Positions 9,666 through 17,758 of a stretch of 64,000 bases of DNA are shown in pieces. The notes beneath the pieces were generated by a model. That model did not search any database, was not told the origin of the DNA, and worked only from the letters and a program-made list of their open reading frames with translations. Both the position numbers and the translations under genes were made by a program. How positions within the stretch are numbered: position 1 is the first letter of the stretch; every line of letters starts with the position of its first letter. Origin of the DNA: Pseudomonas alkylphenolica (GTDB lineage Bacteria > Pseudomonadota > Gammaproteobacteria > Pseudomonadales > Pseudomonadaceae); the NCBI RefSeq assembly GCF_016009175.1, contig NZ_JADUCM010000003.1:124001-188000 (forward strand), read 5' to 3'.

Positions 9666-10223
9666 ATGTCCGCTGATCTCGAGCATATCCGTCAAGTCAT
9701 GCGAGAGGCTGACTGCCTGTACAACGAAGCCGAAGTTGAGGCCGCCATCGCTCGCGTTGGCGCACAGATCAGCGACGTTCTCGCCGAGAGCAACCCGGTG
9801 GTGTTCTGTGTGATGAACGGTGGCCTGATCTTCGCGGGCAAGCTGCTGACCCACCTGCAATTCCCGCTGGAGGCGTCTTACCTGCACGCTACCCGCTACC
9901 GCAATCAGACCAGCGGCGGTGACCTGTTCTGGAAGGCCAAGCCTGAAGTCTCGTTCATCGACCGTGACGTGCTGATCATCGACGACATCCTCGACGAAGG
10001 GCATACCCTCAGCGCGATCGTCGACTTCTGCACGCACGCCGGCGCCCGCGCCGTGCACACGGCTGTTCTGATCGACAAGGATCACGACCGTAAAGCCAGT
10101 GCCGGTCTCAAGGCCGACTTCTGTGGCCTGAGCTGCGTTGACCGCTATGTGTTCGGTTACGGCATGGACTACAAGGGTTATTGGCGCAATGCCAACGGCA
10201 TCTTCGCCGTCAAAGGGCTCTAA
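9666..10223 (+). CDS. hpt: Hypoxanthine-guanine phosphoribosyltransferase
   Basis: 185 residues. The type I PRTase loop is seen in VLIIDDILDEGHTLSAIV, and the purine-contact end in RYVFGYGMDYKGYWRN. It salvages hypoxanthine and guanine to IMP and GMP. The start at 9666 follows GGAGAG at good distance; the earlier in-frame codon at 9627 adds residues foreign to the family. It is followed after 4 bp by a small cupin gene, with which it is probably co-transcribed. Confidence 0.93.
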   Translation: MSADLEHIRQVMREADCLYNEAEVEAAIARVGAQISDVLAESNPVVFCVMNGGLIFAGKLLTHLQFPLEASYLHATRYRNQTSGGDLFWKAKPEVSFIDRDVLIIDDILDEGHTLSAIVDFCTHAGARAVHTAVLIDKDHDRKASAGLKADFCGLSCVDRYVFGYGMDYKGYWRNANGIFAVKGL

Positions 10224-10227
10224 TCCC

Positions 10228-10701
10228 ATGCGCCAGCCCGGATTTCTCGACCAGTCGCTGTTTTCCGAGCTGGCGGCCAAGGCGGCAGCCAGCCCGCGCG
10301 GGCGACAGCACCACAATTTTCATGAAATGGAAGAGCCTTGCCATCGTATGGCTGTGGGCCTGCAGCCATCGACCTATATTCCTCCGCACCGGCACCTTGC
10401 GGGAGACAAGGCCGAATGCCTGATCGTGCTCAAGGGCCGCTTGGGCCTGCTGATCTTCGATGAGCAGGGAAAGGTGGTCGGCAAGCGTGTACTTGTGGCC
10501 GGTGGCGACTGCCTGGGTGTAGACCTCGCACCCGGTACGTTCCACGGTCTGGTAGTACTGGAAGCGGACTCCATCATGTTTGAATGCAAGGCCGGCCCGT
10601 ACCGTCCGATTGGCGAGGCCGAACACGCCAGCTGGGCGCCGCGTGAGGGTGAACCGGGTGTGGCGGAGTACCATGCCTGGATGCGCGCGCAGTTCGACTG
10701 A
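10228..10701 (+). CDS. WbuC-type cupin-fold metalloprotein
   Basis: 157 residues. It has a single cupin with a metal-ligand pattern (PPHRHLAGDKAECLIVLKG, then GTFHGLVVLE) and an N-terminal extension resembling WbuC-family proteins. WbuC-like proteins often lie in O-antigen loci, but no reaction is established. Here the gene lies 4 bp after hpt, and the same pair occurs next to upp-uraA in other Pseudomonas. Function is not assigned. Confidence 0.75.
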   Translation: MRQPGFLDQSLFSELAAKAAASPRGRQHHNFHEMEEPCHRMAVGLQPSTYIPPHRHLAGDKAECLIVLKGRLGLLIFDEQGKVVGKRVLVAGGDCLGVDLAPGTFHGLVVLEADSIMFECKAGPYRPIGEAEHASWAPREGEPGVAEYHAWMRAQFD

Positions 10702-10806
10702 GCGCCCCCGCAGCCGACAGGCCTGCGCGCTAGCTTTCGGCGCCTGGCCTGGCTGGCGATGCCGCCATCTCATGCTAGAGTGCCGGGCCGACACAAGGAG
10801 CCTGTC

Positions 10807-11274
10807 ATGCGCGCACTTCTTCCCCTGTTGCTGGTCCTGAGCCTGCCCGTTACCGCGGCGCCGCTGCACAGTCAGTTCCTCCCGCCCGACGACCTGGCCC
10901 TGCGTCAGGAAACCCCGGAATCCCAGCAGTTGCTGCAGGTCACCGACTATTCGGTGGTGGTCGGCAACCAGCGCCAGTCCAACCAGCAGCCCATTCCGGT
11001 GACCTCGCCGTTGATCCTGCGCCTCAAAGGCAAGCCGCTGAGCAAGGGCGCAACGGTGAGCCAGGTGCTGATCAGTTTCGACGCCGAGAGCAAGAGCCTG
11101 AAAAAGCCGGTGTTCGACGACAAGCGCAAGCTCTTGAGCCTGAACTATCCACTGAGCCAATACCGGGTGATTCTCGACCTGCTGCGCACCGATACCGTCT
11201 ATGTGCAGTTCCTGACCTATGCCAATGGCCATATCTGGGCGGATTTGCACACCGGGACCGTACGCGCGCGTTGA
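10807..11274 (+). CDS. Conserved exported hypothetical protein
   Basis: 155 residues with a clear signal peptide (MRALLPLLLVLSLPVTAAP, cleavage after residue 17-18). The mature part is polar and mixed alpha/beta, and I see no known catalytic motif. The start at 10807 follows AAGGAGCC. It stands between the WbuC-like gene and the PA4642-type gene, and the same order is seen in P. aeruginosa near mqoB as I recall. Likely periplasmic; function unknown. Confidence 0.75.
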   Translation: MRALLPLLLVLSLPVTAAPLHSQFLPPDDLALRQETPESQQLLQVTDYSVVVGNQRQSNQQPIPVTSPLILRLKGKPLSKGATVSQVLISFDAESKSLKKPVFDDKRKLLSLNYPLSQYRVILDLLRTDTVYVQFLTYANGHIWADLHTGTVRAR

Positions 11275-11344
11275 GCGCCAGTGCCGGGCAGGGGTAAACT
11301 GCCGGCCCGTGAAAATGTCCGTGATGGTTCAGTTGGAGTCGGCA

Positions 11345-11632
11345 ATGCGTAAAGACAAAAAGCAAGTGATTGGGGATGAGATCAGCGACGAGTACGTCAA
11401 ATCCTTCCTGCAGTTCGAACCAGCGGATGCCACGTCCCCTTCGCTGCACAAACTGATCAAGGCCTATCGCGGCCTGCGCATCGACGACTTCGAGCGCTTT
11501 GTCGGTTTCTTCGTCGAGGCTGGCCTGGACGTGGACGGCAAGGACGAGCACGGCAAGACCTTTGTTGATCTGATCCGCGACCAGCGCAACGCCGCCGAGT
11601 ACATCGAGATCATCGGCAAGGCCCGCGGCTGA
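11345..11632 (+). CDS. PA4642-family small cytoplasmic protein
   Basis: 95 residues, charged, with no signal peptide. It begins MRKDKKQVIGDEISDEYVKSFLQFEPAD and ends with a helical segment (VDLIRDQRNAAEYIEIIGKARG) that resembles a single ankyrin-like or helix-turn-helix unit. It matches the conserved Pseudomonas family found beside mqo. No function is known. It is followed by a strong bidirectional terminator shared with the convergent mqo gene. Confidence 0.75.
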   Translation: MRKDKKQVIGDEISDEYVKSFLQFEPADATSPSLHKLIKAYRGLRIDDFERFVGFFVEAGLDVDGKDEHGKTFVDLIRDQRNAAEYIEIIGKARG

Positions 11633-11647
11633 GTTTACAGCGCGCAT

Positions 11648-11675
11648 AAAAAAACGCCCCGAGGGGCGTTTTTTT
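11648..11675. terminator. Bidirectional rho-independent terminator
   Basis: A CGCCC/GGGCG stem with a CGAG loop is flanked by seven A's on the left and seven T's on the right. It serves both the PA4642-type gene (plus strand) and mqo (minus strand). Confidence 0.92.
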
Positions 11676-11686
11676 ATACCGGTGCG

Positions 11687-13192
11687 TTACGCGTAGCTTT
11701 GCGCCGGGCTGTTTTCGACCAGGCCCAGGGCCTCGTCGTTGTGCGCGCTGATCTTGTGGTACAGGGCAGCGTCGGCGGCCAGAACCTTTTCCCGGGCCGG
11801 GAAAATTTCCTTGAGCTTGCCGGCCCAGGCGCCTTTGGTCTGCTCGGGGAAGCAGCGCTCGATCAGTTCCAGCATGATCGAAACGGTCACCGAGGCACCC
11901 GGGGAGGCGCCCAGCAAGGCGGCCAGGCTGCCGTCTTTGGATGCGACCAGTTCGGTACCGAACTGCAGCACGCCACCTTTTTTCGGGTCTTTCTTGATGA
12001 TCTGCACCCGTTGGCCAGCCACTTCCAGGCGCCAGTCTTCGGCTTTCGCCTCAGGGTAGAAGCGACGCAGGGAGTCCAGGCGCTGCTCCATCGACTGCAT
12101 CACTTCGCTGACCAGGTACTTGGTCAGGTCCATGTTGTCGCGCGCCACGGCAAGCATCGGGCCGATGTTGCTCATGCGTACCGACAGCGGCAGGTCCATG
12201 AACGAGCCGTGCTTGAGGAACTTGGTGGTAAAACCGGCATACGGGCCGAACAGCAGCGAAGTCTTGCCGTCGACGACACGGGTATCCAGGTGCGGTACCG
12301 ACATCGGTGGCGAACCCACGGCGGCCTGGCTGTAGACCTTGGCCTGGTGCTTCTTGACCACTTCCGGGTTGTCGCAACGCAGCCACTGGCCGCTGACCGG
12401 GAAACCGCCAAAGCCTTTGCTCTCTTCGATGCCCGACTGCTGCAGCAGCGGCAGGGCCGCGCCACCGGCGCCGAGGAATACGAAGCGGGCGTCGACTTCA
12501 CGGCTGTTGCCGCTGTTGACGTCCTTGATGCTGACGGTCCAGCCGCTGCCGTTACGGCGCAGGCCGGTCACGCGCTTGCTGTACTTGACCTGGGCATCCG
12601 GCGCGTTGGCCAGGTGCTTGAGCAATTTGTTGGTCAGGGCGCCGAAGTTGACGTCGGTGCCTTTCATGACGCGGGTGGCGGCGATTTTCTGGTCGGCAGG
12701 GCGACCCGGCATCATCAGCGGCATCCACTCGTTCATTACCGATTTGTCTTCGGTGTATTCCATCTCGGCGAAGGCATGGTGCTGCTTGAGCAGCTCGAAG
12801 CGCTTCTTGAGGAAGTCGATACCCTTTTCACCTTCGACATAGCTCAGGTGCGGCACGGGGTTGATGAACGCCCGTGGCGAGCTGAAGGCGCCTTTTTTGC
12901 TCAGGTATGCCCAGAACTGCCGGGATACTTCGAACTGGGTATTGATGTGCACCGCTTTTTTGATGTCGATGCTGCCGTCGGCGGCCTGCGGCGTGTAGTT
13001 CAGTTCACACAGCCCGGCATGGCCGGTCCCGGCGTTGTTCCACGGGTTGGAACTTTCCGCGGCACCCGAATCCATCAACTCGACGACTTCCAGCTTGATT
13101 GCCGGGTCGAGTTCCTTGAGCAGTACGGCCAGGGTGGCACTCATGATGCCTGCCCCTACCAGTACCACATCGACTGCTTCGTTCTGCGCCAT
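11687..13192 (-). CDS. mqo: Malate:quinone oxidoreductase
   Basis: 501 residues. The N-terminal FAD motif reads [20 protein letters not shown], followed by the family segment [23 protein letters not shown] (here split at GTGHAG). It oxidises L-malate to oxaloacetate at the inner membrane and passes electrons to quinone, replacing malate dehydrogenase. The start at 13192 is chosen over the frame-extending codon at 13261 because GGAGA lies eight bases upstream and the flavin motif then starts at residue 9. It is convergent with the PA4642-type gene and has its own promoter in the long gap upstream. Confidence 0.95.
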   Translation of the reverse strand: MAQNEAVDVVLVGAGIMSATLAVLLKELDPAIKLEVVELMDSGAAESSNPWNNAGTGHAGLCELNYTPQAADGSIDIKKAVHINTQFEVSRQFWAYLSKKGAFSSPRAFINPVPHLSYVEGEKGIDFLKKRFELLKQHHAFAEMEYTEDKSVMNEWMPLMMPGRPADQKIAATRVMKGTDVNFGALTNKLLKHLANAPDAQVKYSKRVTGLRRNGSGWTVSIKDVNSGNSREVDARFVFLGAGGAALPLLQQSGIEESKGFGGFPVSGQWLRCDNPEVVKKHQAKVYSQAAVGSPPMSVPHLDTRVVDGKTSLLFGPYAGFTTKFLKHGSFMDLPLSVRMSNIGPMLAVARDNMDLTKYLVSEVMQSMEQRLDSLRRFYPEAKAEDWRLEVAGQRVQIIKKDPKKGGVLQFGTELVASKDGSLAALLGASPGASVTVSIMLELIERCFPEQTKGAWAGKLKEIFPAREKVLAADAALYHKISAHNDEALGLVENSPAQSYA

Positions 13193-13997
13193 TAACGCGT
13201 CTCCAAAATCTACAGCACCAAATTGACAGCATAGGATCCCTGGCTTGGCCGGGATCGCCATGTCCGATTCTTCGCAGTTTTTGCAACTTCAGCGGACACT
13301 GCCAACCGGGGCTTTGCGTTGCCTATGAACGCATTTTAAGGCCGGTGCGGCAATTCGACTTATGGTCAAGGTGTCCGTCGTGCGTTACGGACCGGCCTCA
13401 GGCACTCATCCTGGATGAGCGCTGTTGCCAGCTGTTCAGGGCTGTTCGGGACACTTTAGGTGCTTTTGCACATGCCAGACTGTTCATTGCTCGCCACACT
13501 CTCGTGAAGTTGTGAAAACCCGTTTTTTCACGCTCTTTTGGAGTCGTGAACCTCAAAATGGGCTGCGCGATGGCAAACCCGGCAGGTTCAGGCAGAGCAG
13601 AGCGCCGAATGATGCAGGCACACTGGCTGGTGCAAGACCTGTGTGGAAGGCTCTCTGTGGGCGGTGCGGAGGATGCCGATGATGAACATTGGCGGTGCTG
13701 CGAGGCCCGATCAGGAGACGTCCTTATAATCGGGGGGAGATTATAACGATGTCTCGGGCAGAAATGATCTTTATTAACGACTTTTATTGACGCAAGGTTC
13801 AAGCGCGCAGCCAACCAGGCCACGTGCAGGGGCGTCTGGCCGCTCTGGACACGGTATTACAGCAGGTTCATAAAGCGCTGACGGTCGCGAACCGGTCGCG
13901 TTGGCGATTGTCTCATTCACTAATGGCACGCCGATGGCTGGGCCGCCTCGTGCTGGTTATACTGGCGGCCTTTGCTGCCTATTCTGGAGAGATGAGC
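13193..13997. other. 805-bp gap with no convincing gene; contains an AT-rich palindrome
   Basis: Open frames here are short, rich in Ser/Arg, and lack good ribosome sites or recognisable motifs, so I call none. The right end carries a TATACT hexamer at 13968-13973 suited to the lipoprotein gene at 13998. The left end should hold the mqo promoter. A perfect 8-bp inverted repeat TTATAATC (13724-13731) / GATTATAA (13739-13746) flanks a G-run and may be an operator or part of a small RNA gene. Nothing else is assigned. Confidence 0.6.
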
Positions 13998-14582
13998 ATG
14001 TTGCAACGTTTGTTGTTCGGTTTGATCGCGGTGACCAGTCTGACACTGGTCGGTTGTGCCCACAGCCCGCAACAACTCAGCCCGCAACCAAAACTCACCG
14101 CCCAGCTTGCGCCGGTCGGCCATGGCCAGCCGGTCGTGGTCCGTGTGGTTGATGGCCGTGCTTCGCAAACCCTGGGCACCCGTGGCGGCCTGTACCCGGA
14201 AACCAGCGCCATCACCGTGACCGGCAACGACATTCTGCCCAAGCTGCAGGCTCAGGCCGAAGCCGCAGTGCGCCTGCTGGGCTTTACCCCGACCCCTAAC
14301 GCCTACAACGCCCCGCAGTTGACCGTGACCCTGGCTGAACTCAAGTACCAGTCGCCCAAAGAGGGCATGTACGTGACCGAGGCAACCATCGGTGCAACCT
14401 TCAAGGCCGACGTGTCCAACGCCAACCGTCGTTACAGTGGCCGTTATGGTGCGTCCCTGGACCAGCGCTTCGGCATGGCCCCGAACCAGGAAACCAACAC
14501 CAAGCTGGTCAGCGATGTCCTCAGTGACGCCCTGACCCGACTGTTCAAGGACCAGGCCATCGGCCAGATCCTCGGCGAATAA
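13998..14582 (+). CDS. YajG-family outer-membrane lipoprotein
   Basis: 194 residues. The signal sequence ends in the lipobox LVGC (Cys about residue 19), so the protein is lipidated; the residue after Cys is Ala, which favours export to the outer membrane. The mature part is a YajG-like alpha/beta domain (VVVRVVDGRASQTLGTRGG and GQILGE at the end). The start at 13998 has GGAGA seven bases upstream; the ATG at 13992 lies too close to it. Function of the family is unknown. Confidence 0.85.
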   Translation: MLQRLLFGLIAVTSLTLVGCAHSPQQLSPQPKLTAQLAPVGHGQPVVVRVVDGRASQTLGTRGGLYPETSAITVTGNDILPKLQAQAEAAVRLLGFTPTPNAYNAPQLTVTLAELKYQSPKEGMYVTEATIGATFKADVSNANRRYSGRYGASLDQRFGMAPNQETNTKLVSDVLSDALTRLFKDQAIGQILGE

Positions 14583-14602
14583 GCGCGCCGCCCCGCGTAC
14601 GA

Positions 14603-14641
14603 AAAAGCCCGATGGCAGGGGGCTGCCATCGGGCTTTTTTG
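14603..14641 (+). terminator. Rho-independent terminator
   Basis: Long stem GCCCGATGGCAG with its complement, loop GGGG, preceded by five A's and followed by six T's. It lies 20 bp after the YajG-like gene and can also serve the convergent small gene at 14653. Confidence 0.93.
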
Positions 14642-14652
14642 TGCGCGTGGAG

Positions 14653-14859
14653 TCAGGCGGCTTCGCTGTAGAAATCCAGCACGCTGATACCCGTGTGGCC
14701 GTCCACCTCAGGCAGGTCGTCGTGAGCGTGGCCGCCGAGGGCGCAGTACACCAGCCACTGGCGGTGTTGTACGTTGAAGGCCAGGCCGTCGATGAGTGCC
14801 TGCTGTTCATCGCTCTGGGCGATCAGGTAGAGACGGTCCTGGTTTTCGGCGTGCAGCAT
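14653..14859 (-). CDS. Small conserved hypothetical protein
   Basis: 68 residues beginning MLHAENQDRLYLIAQSDEQQ, acidic, without signal peptide or membrane segment. The start at 14859 is preceded by GGGAGC; an in-frame codon at 14883 lacks such a site. The sequence LVYCALGGHAHDDLPEVDGH has several His/Asp residues but no motif I can name. It is probably one of the small Pseudomonas-specific families. It sits between two unrelated genes and is convergent with the YajG-type gene. Confidence 0.65.
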   Translation of the reverse strand: MLHAENQDRLYLIAQSDEQQALIDGLAFNVQHRQWLVYCALGGHAHDDLPEVDGHTGISVLDFYSEAA

Positions 14860-15021
14860 GAACAAGCTCCCTGTTCGTTGCAAAGGCCGACAGGGTGGCG
14901 GATCGCGATGACGATTGTATGACGCGGGTCGTCATTGGTCGAAAAGGGCAGGACTTGATGCAGGGCTTGGGTAGAATGCCCCGCGTTGCGAGTGTCGCCG
15001 TATGAATTCGAGGTAGTGTAA

Positions 15022-15282
15022 ATGTCGTTGCAAATGCTCTGGGGGCTGATCGCTGCCCACCCGGCCAAGCTGATCAATCTGCTGGCGCTGGTGATTACCT
15101 GCCCTGGTGGCCTGCTGTTGCACAGCGCCCGACGTCGTGAGGCGCAAGCCTTGGCCAATGTGCCGGGTGACGAGGCTGTGGTTGATGGCATGACCCTGCG
15201 CATCAACCGTTTCTACTACATCCTGGGCTTTGCCTTCCTGGGCCTGGCCTTGCTGCTGTCCTGGTTCAGCACCTGGGTCTGA
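15022..15282 (+). CDS. Small membrane protein, two transmembrane segments
   Basis: 86 residues. Hydrophobic segments lie at about residues 10-33 (AHPAKLINLLALVITCPGG) and 66-84 (YYILGFAFLGLALLLSWF), with a charged loop between them (HSARRREAQALANVPGDEAV). GAGG stands 11 bases before the ATG. I do not recognise the family. It is followed directly by a REP-like sequence. Confidence 0.72.
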   Translation: MSLQMLWGLIAAHPAKLINLLALVITCPGGLLLHSARRREAQALANVPGDEAVVDGMTLRINRFYYILGFAFLGLALLLSWFSTWV

Positions 15283-15294
15283 AGCTGCGAAAAC

Positions 15295-15335
15295 TGCGAC
15301 CGCTGCGCGCTCGATCGCAGGTTGCACCAGCTCCT
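15295..15335. repeat. REP-like 41-bp element, copy 1 (inverted)
   Basis: The reverse complement of this segment matches 20895-20935 at all but three positions (core CTGCGATCGAGCGCGCAGCG). Both copies lie in intergenic gaps right after a gene end, as REP-type elements do. Confidence 0.75.
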
Positions 15336-15370
15336 GCAGGACGCTGGCGCAGCCTGCGATGCGGTTCAAC

Positions 15371-16534
15371 TCAGAGCGCCAGCCCCGCCTTGACCCGATA
15401 CTGATTGCGCACCGGCGTCGCATACTGCTGCACCAGGTACGGGCGATGCTCGGCCGGGCAGGCATCCAGGCGGCGCTGCCATTCGGTTTGCGCACGGGCC
15501 AGTTCGTCGGCAGGGAACACCTTGGCCGCTGGTGGCACGTCAAGCGCCGGGTCTGCGTCAGCCCACTGCGCATACGCCAGGTAATGCACCGGGAACAGAC
15601 GGTAGCCGCCAAGAATCTGCCGATCGATCTCCGCTGCCAGCTGCTTGGTGTCTTCAAAAAACGCTGACACCGGCGGGGCAAAGTTGATGTGCACCCGTCC
15701 CTTGTAGCCGGTAATGCCCTGGGCGATGCTCAGGTCATCCTCACCCGGTGCCTTGCTGTACGTGCCGGTGGTTGCGCGGATGTACAGCTCACGGGCCTTG
15801 GCCTGGTCGCAGGGGTCGTATTCGTAGCTGATCGACACCGGGCTCAGGTTCAGCGACTGGATCACCGCGCCGAACGGCTCATCCTTGCGGCTCATGTGGA
15901 ACATTTTCAGGATCGCCGAATCGGTGCGATCGTCACCGTCCTTGGCCCGGCCCTCGGCCTGGGCAATCCAGATCGACTGACCGTCGTTGCGGATCGAATG
16001 GTTGATGTAGGCCGAAAGCAGCTGGTAAGCCGCGAGTTTTTCCCGGCGGCCAGTGATCGAGCGGTGCACGATGAAGCTCTTGTTCAAGCGCATCATGTCG
16101 CTGACGAACGGCTTTTGCAGGAGGTTGTCGCCAATGGCGATGCGTGGCGTCGGCAGGCCGGCGTGGTACACCGCATAGTTGACGAAGGCCGGGTCCATGA
16201 CGATGTCACGGTGGTTGGCCAGAAACAGATACGCTGTGCCGGACTTCAACAGCTCGACGCCGGTGTAGGTCACGCCGTCGGTCGCGCGCTCGATGGTGTG
16301 GTCGACGTAATACTCGACCTTGTCCTGCAGGGTCGATACGCAGCTGACCCCGGCAAACTCCTTGCGCAGGCGGCGGGCGATCAGCGGTTTGAGCAACCAG
16401 CCAAAGGCGCCGGCCATGCGCGGGAAGCGAAAGTGGGTGAGGATATCGAGGAATGCCGGGTCGCTGAGCAAACGTGCCAGAACGGCAGGGACTTCAGCGT
16501 CGTCGTACGGTCGGATGGCATCGAATTCGCCCAT
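15371..16534 (-). CDS. Glycerol-3-phosphate/1-acylglycerol-3-phosphate acyltransferase family protein
   Basis: 387 residues. The PlsC-type acyltransferase motif I is in FLANHRDIVMDPAF (H-x4-D), with further blocks at SFIVHRSITGRREK (motif II-like) and IWIAQAEGRAKDG (motif III-like, EGR). It should transfer an acyl chain to a phospholipid precursor at the inner membrane; the exact acceptor cannot be read from the sequence. The second of two adjacent ATGs (16534) fits the AGAGAG site best; 16537 is also possible. The length exceeds that of PlsC (about 245), and the C-terminal half has no motif I know. Confidence 0.82.
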   Translation of the reverse strand: MGEFDAIRPYDDAEVPAVLARLLSDPAFLDILTHFRFPRMAGAFGWLLKPLIARRLRKEFAGVSCVSTLQDKVEYYVDHTIERATDGVTYTGVELLKSGTAYLFLANHRDIVMDPAFVNYAVYHAGLPTPRIAIGDNLLQKPFVSDMMRLNKSFIVHRSITGRREKLAAYQLLSAYINHSIRNDGQSIWIAQAEGRAKDGDDRTDSAILKMFHMSRKDEPFGAVIQSLNLSPVSISYEYDPCDQAKARELYIRATTGTYSKAPGEDDLSIAQGITGYKGRVHINFAPPVSAFFEDTKQLAAEIDRQILGGYRLFPVHYLAYAQWADADPALDVPPAAKVFPADELARAQTEWQRRLDACPAEHRPYLVQQYATPVRNQYRVKAGLAL

Positions 16535-16658
16535 CATGCTCTCTTGTTGGAAACGGCTAGGGTAATAGGTAGGGCCGGGGTCCGAAAAACGGCTCGAACA
16601 CACGCAGGTCCTGTAAATAGACCGGCAATTATACGCACAAGTCACTCTGGAGGCCGCG

Positions 16659-16841
16659 ATGCTCGAAGCAGCTATCTATGATTGCCCTTATTGTGGCGAA
16701 GAGGTGGAGACGACCGTGGATCTCTCCGCAGGTGACCAGGAATACATCGAGGACTGCCAGGTGTGCTGCAAGCCGATCAGATTCGTGCTGCAGGTGCATG
16801 GCGACGAATGGATGCTGGATGTCTATGGCGAGAATGACTGA
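16659..16841 (+). CDS. CPXCG-motif cysteine-rich small protein
   Basis: 60 residues. Two Cys pairs (CPYCGEEVE and CQVCCKP) form a zinc-ribbon-like knuckle in a strongly acidic protein. Family members are small and of unknown function. GGAGG lies 8-12 bases before the ATG. Its stop overlaps the start of the next gene by one base (TGATG), so the two are translationally coupled. Confidence 0.82.
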   Translation: MLEAAIYDCPYCGEEVETTVDLSAGDQEYIEDCQVCCKPIRFVLQVHGDEWMLDVYGEND

Positions 16842-17101
16842 TGCAGCGAATCTACGATCCGGAAAGCCTGCTGGAAGCCGAAATGCTCATCGGGATGCTC
16901 GACAGCGAAGGGGTCAGGGTTCATCTGGTCGGGCGTGACCTGATGGGCGCCATCGGCGATTTACCGATGCAGGGTTTGCTGGGGCTGGCAGTGGCCGATG
17001 AACAGGCCGATTACGCACGCCAGCTGATCGCCGCGTACAATGCGGCCCAGCCACTGGCTGGCGACGAACCGGAGCATATTCCCGGAACCCTGATTTGCTA
17101 G
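16841..17101 (+). CDS. DUF2007-family putative signal-transducing protein
   Basis: 86 residues. It begins MQRIYDPESLLEAEMLIGMLDSEGVRVHLVG and contains GDLPMQGLLGLAVADEQADYARQLIA, the typical DUF2007 ferredoxin-like fold resembling a PII/ACT half. Members are often fused or adjacent to zinc-ribbon proteins, as here with the coupled CPXCG gene. No ligand or partner is known. It is followed after 13 bp by the SRAP-type gene, probably on one transcript. Confidence 0.8.
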   Translation: MQRIYDPESLLEAEMLIGMLDSEGVRVHLVGRDLMGAIGDLPMQGLLGLAVADEQADYARQLIAAYNAAQPLAGDEPEHIPGTLIC

Positions 17102-17114
17102 GTCTCAATTGCCC

Positions 17115-17738
17115 ATGTGTGGACGTTACGCGCTGTTTCGCTGGTCTCCCGCCTTTGCTGCACTGCCGGGGTTTCCGACCGACCAGCAAGCGCAATGGAA
17201 CATTTCTCCCGGTGCCTCGGTGCTCATCCAGCGCCGCGATGAAGCGGGTCAGGCGGAGCTGGCCCGGGCCCGTTGGGGGCTGACCCCGGCCTGGTTGACC
17301 GACCTGTCGCGCACGCCTGCCCATGCCCGCGCCGAAACCCTGGCCGAGCAACCGATGTTTCGCGAAGCGTTTCGCCTGCGCCGTTGCCTGATGCCGGCCA
17401 ACGGTTTCTACGAGTGGCGCGGCACCGTGCGCAAGCGTCCGTACTGGCTGACCCCAGGGGAGGGCTCTTCGCTGTTCTTTGCCGCGATCTGGGAGGCCTA
17501 CCCGGTGCAGGACCAGGTGTGGTTGAGCACGGCGGTGGTTACCCAGGCGGCAATGAATCAGCGTCGGCCGCTGATTCTTGATGCTGCAGGGCAGGCGGCC
17601 TGGCTGGATCCCGAGACGCCGGTGGCCCGTCTGTACGAGCTGCTTGCCAGCGCCCAGGCACCGTTGCGTGAGCGCGTGCTGGCCAACTTCGTCAATGACC
17701 CCAAGCTCAACGGGCCGGAGTGCCTGACGCCGGCCTGA
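17115..17738 (+). CDS. SRAP-family protein (HMCES/YedK-like) with exchanged catalytic residues
   Basis: 207 residues. The start at 17115 leaves Cys2 after Met removal, as SRAP proteins need for covalent DNA-protein crosslinking to abasic sites in single-stranded DNA. Glu100 in GFYEW is present. Two other positions are unusual: the canonical NARxET motif reads HARAET (His70), and the canonical H-D-R-M-P motif reads NQRRP (Asn148). The Asn and His of YedK (Asn75, His160) are thus each replaced by the other. The rest (WNISPG, ARARWGLTPAW) is typical. It lies directly after the CPXCG and DUF2007 genes. Activity is plausible but the chemistry may differ. Confidence 0.85.
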   Translation: MCGRYALFRWSPAFAALPGFPTDQQAQWNISPGASVLIQRRDEAGQAELARARWGLTPAWLTDLSRTPAHARAETLAEQPMFREAFRLRRCLMPANGFYEWRGTVRKRPYWLTPGEGSSLFFAAIWEAYPVQDQVWLSTAVVTQAAMNQRRPLILDAAGQAAWLDPETPVARLYELLASAQAPLRERVLANFVNDPKLNGPECLTPA

Positions 17739-17758
17739 GGCCGGCGCGTTGCACGTTT

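Noticed and set aside
13398..13823. A 141-codon open frame on the minus strand in the long gap
   Set aside because: The translation is rich in Ser, Arg and Cys, lacks a ribosome site at good distance and shows no motif. I list the gap as unassigned instead.
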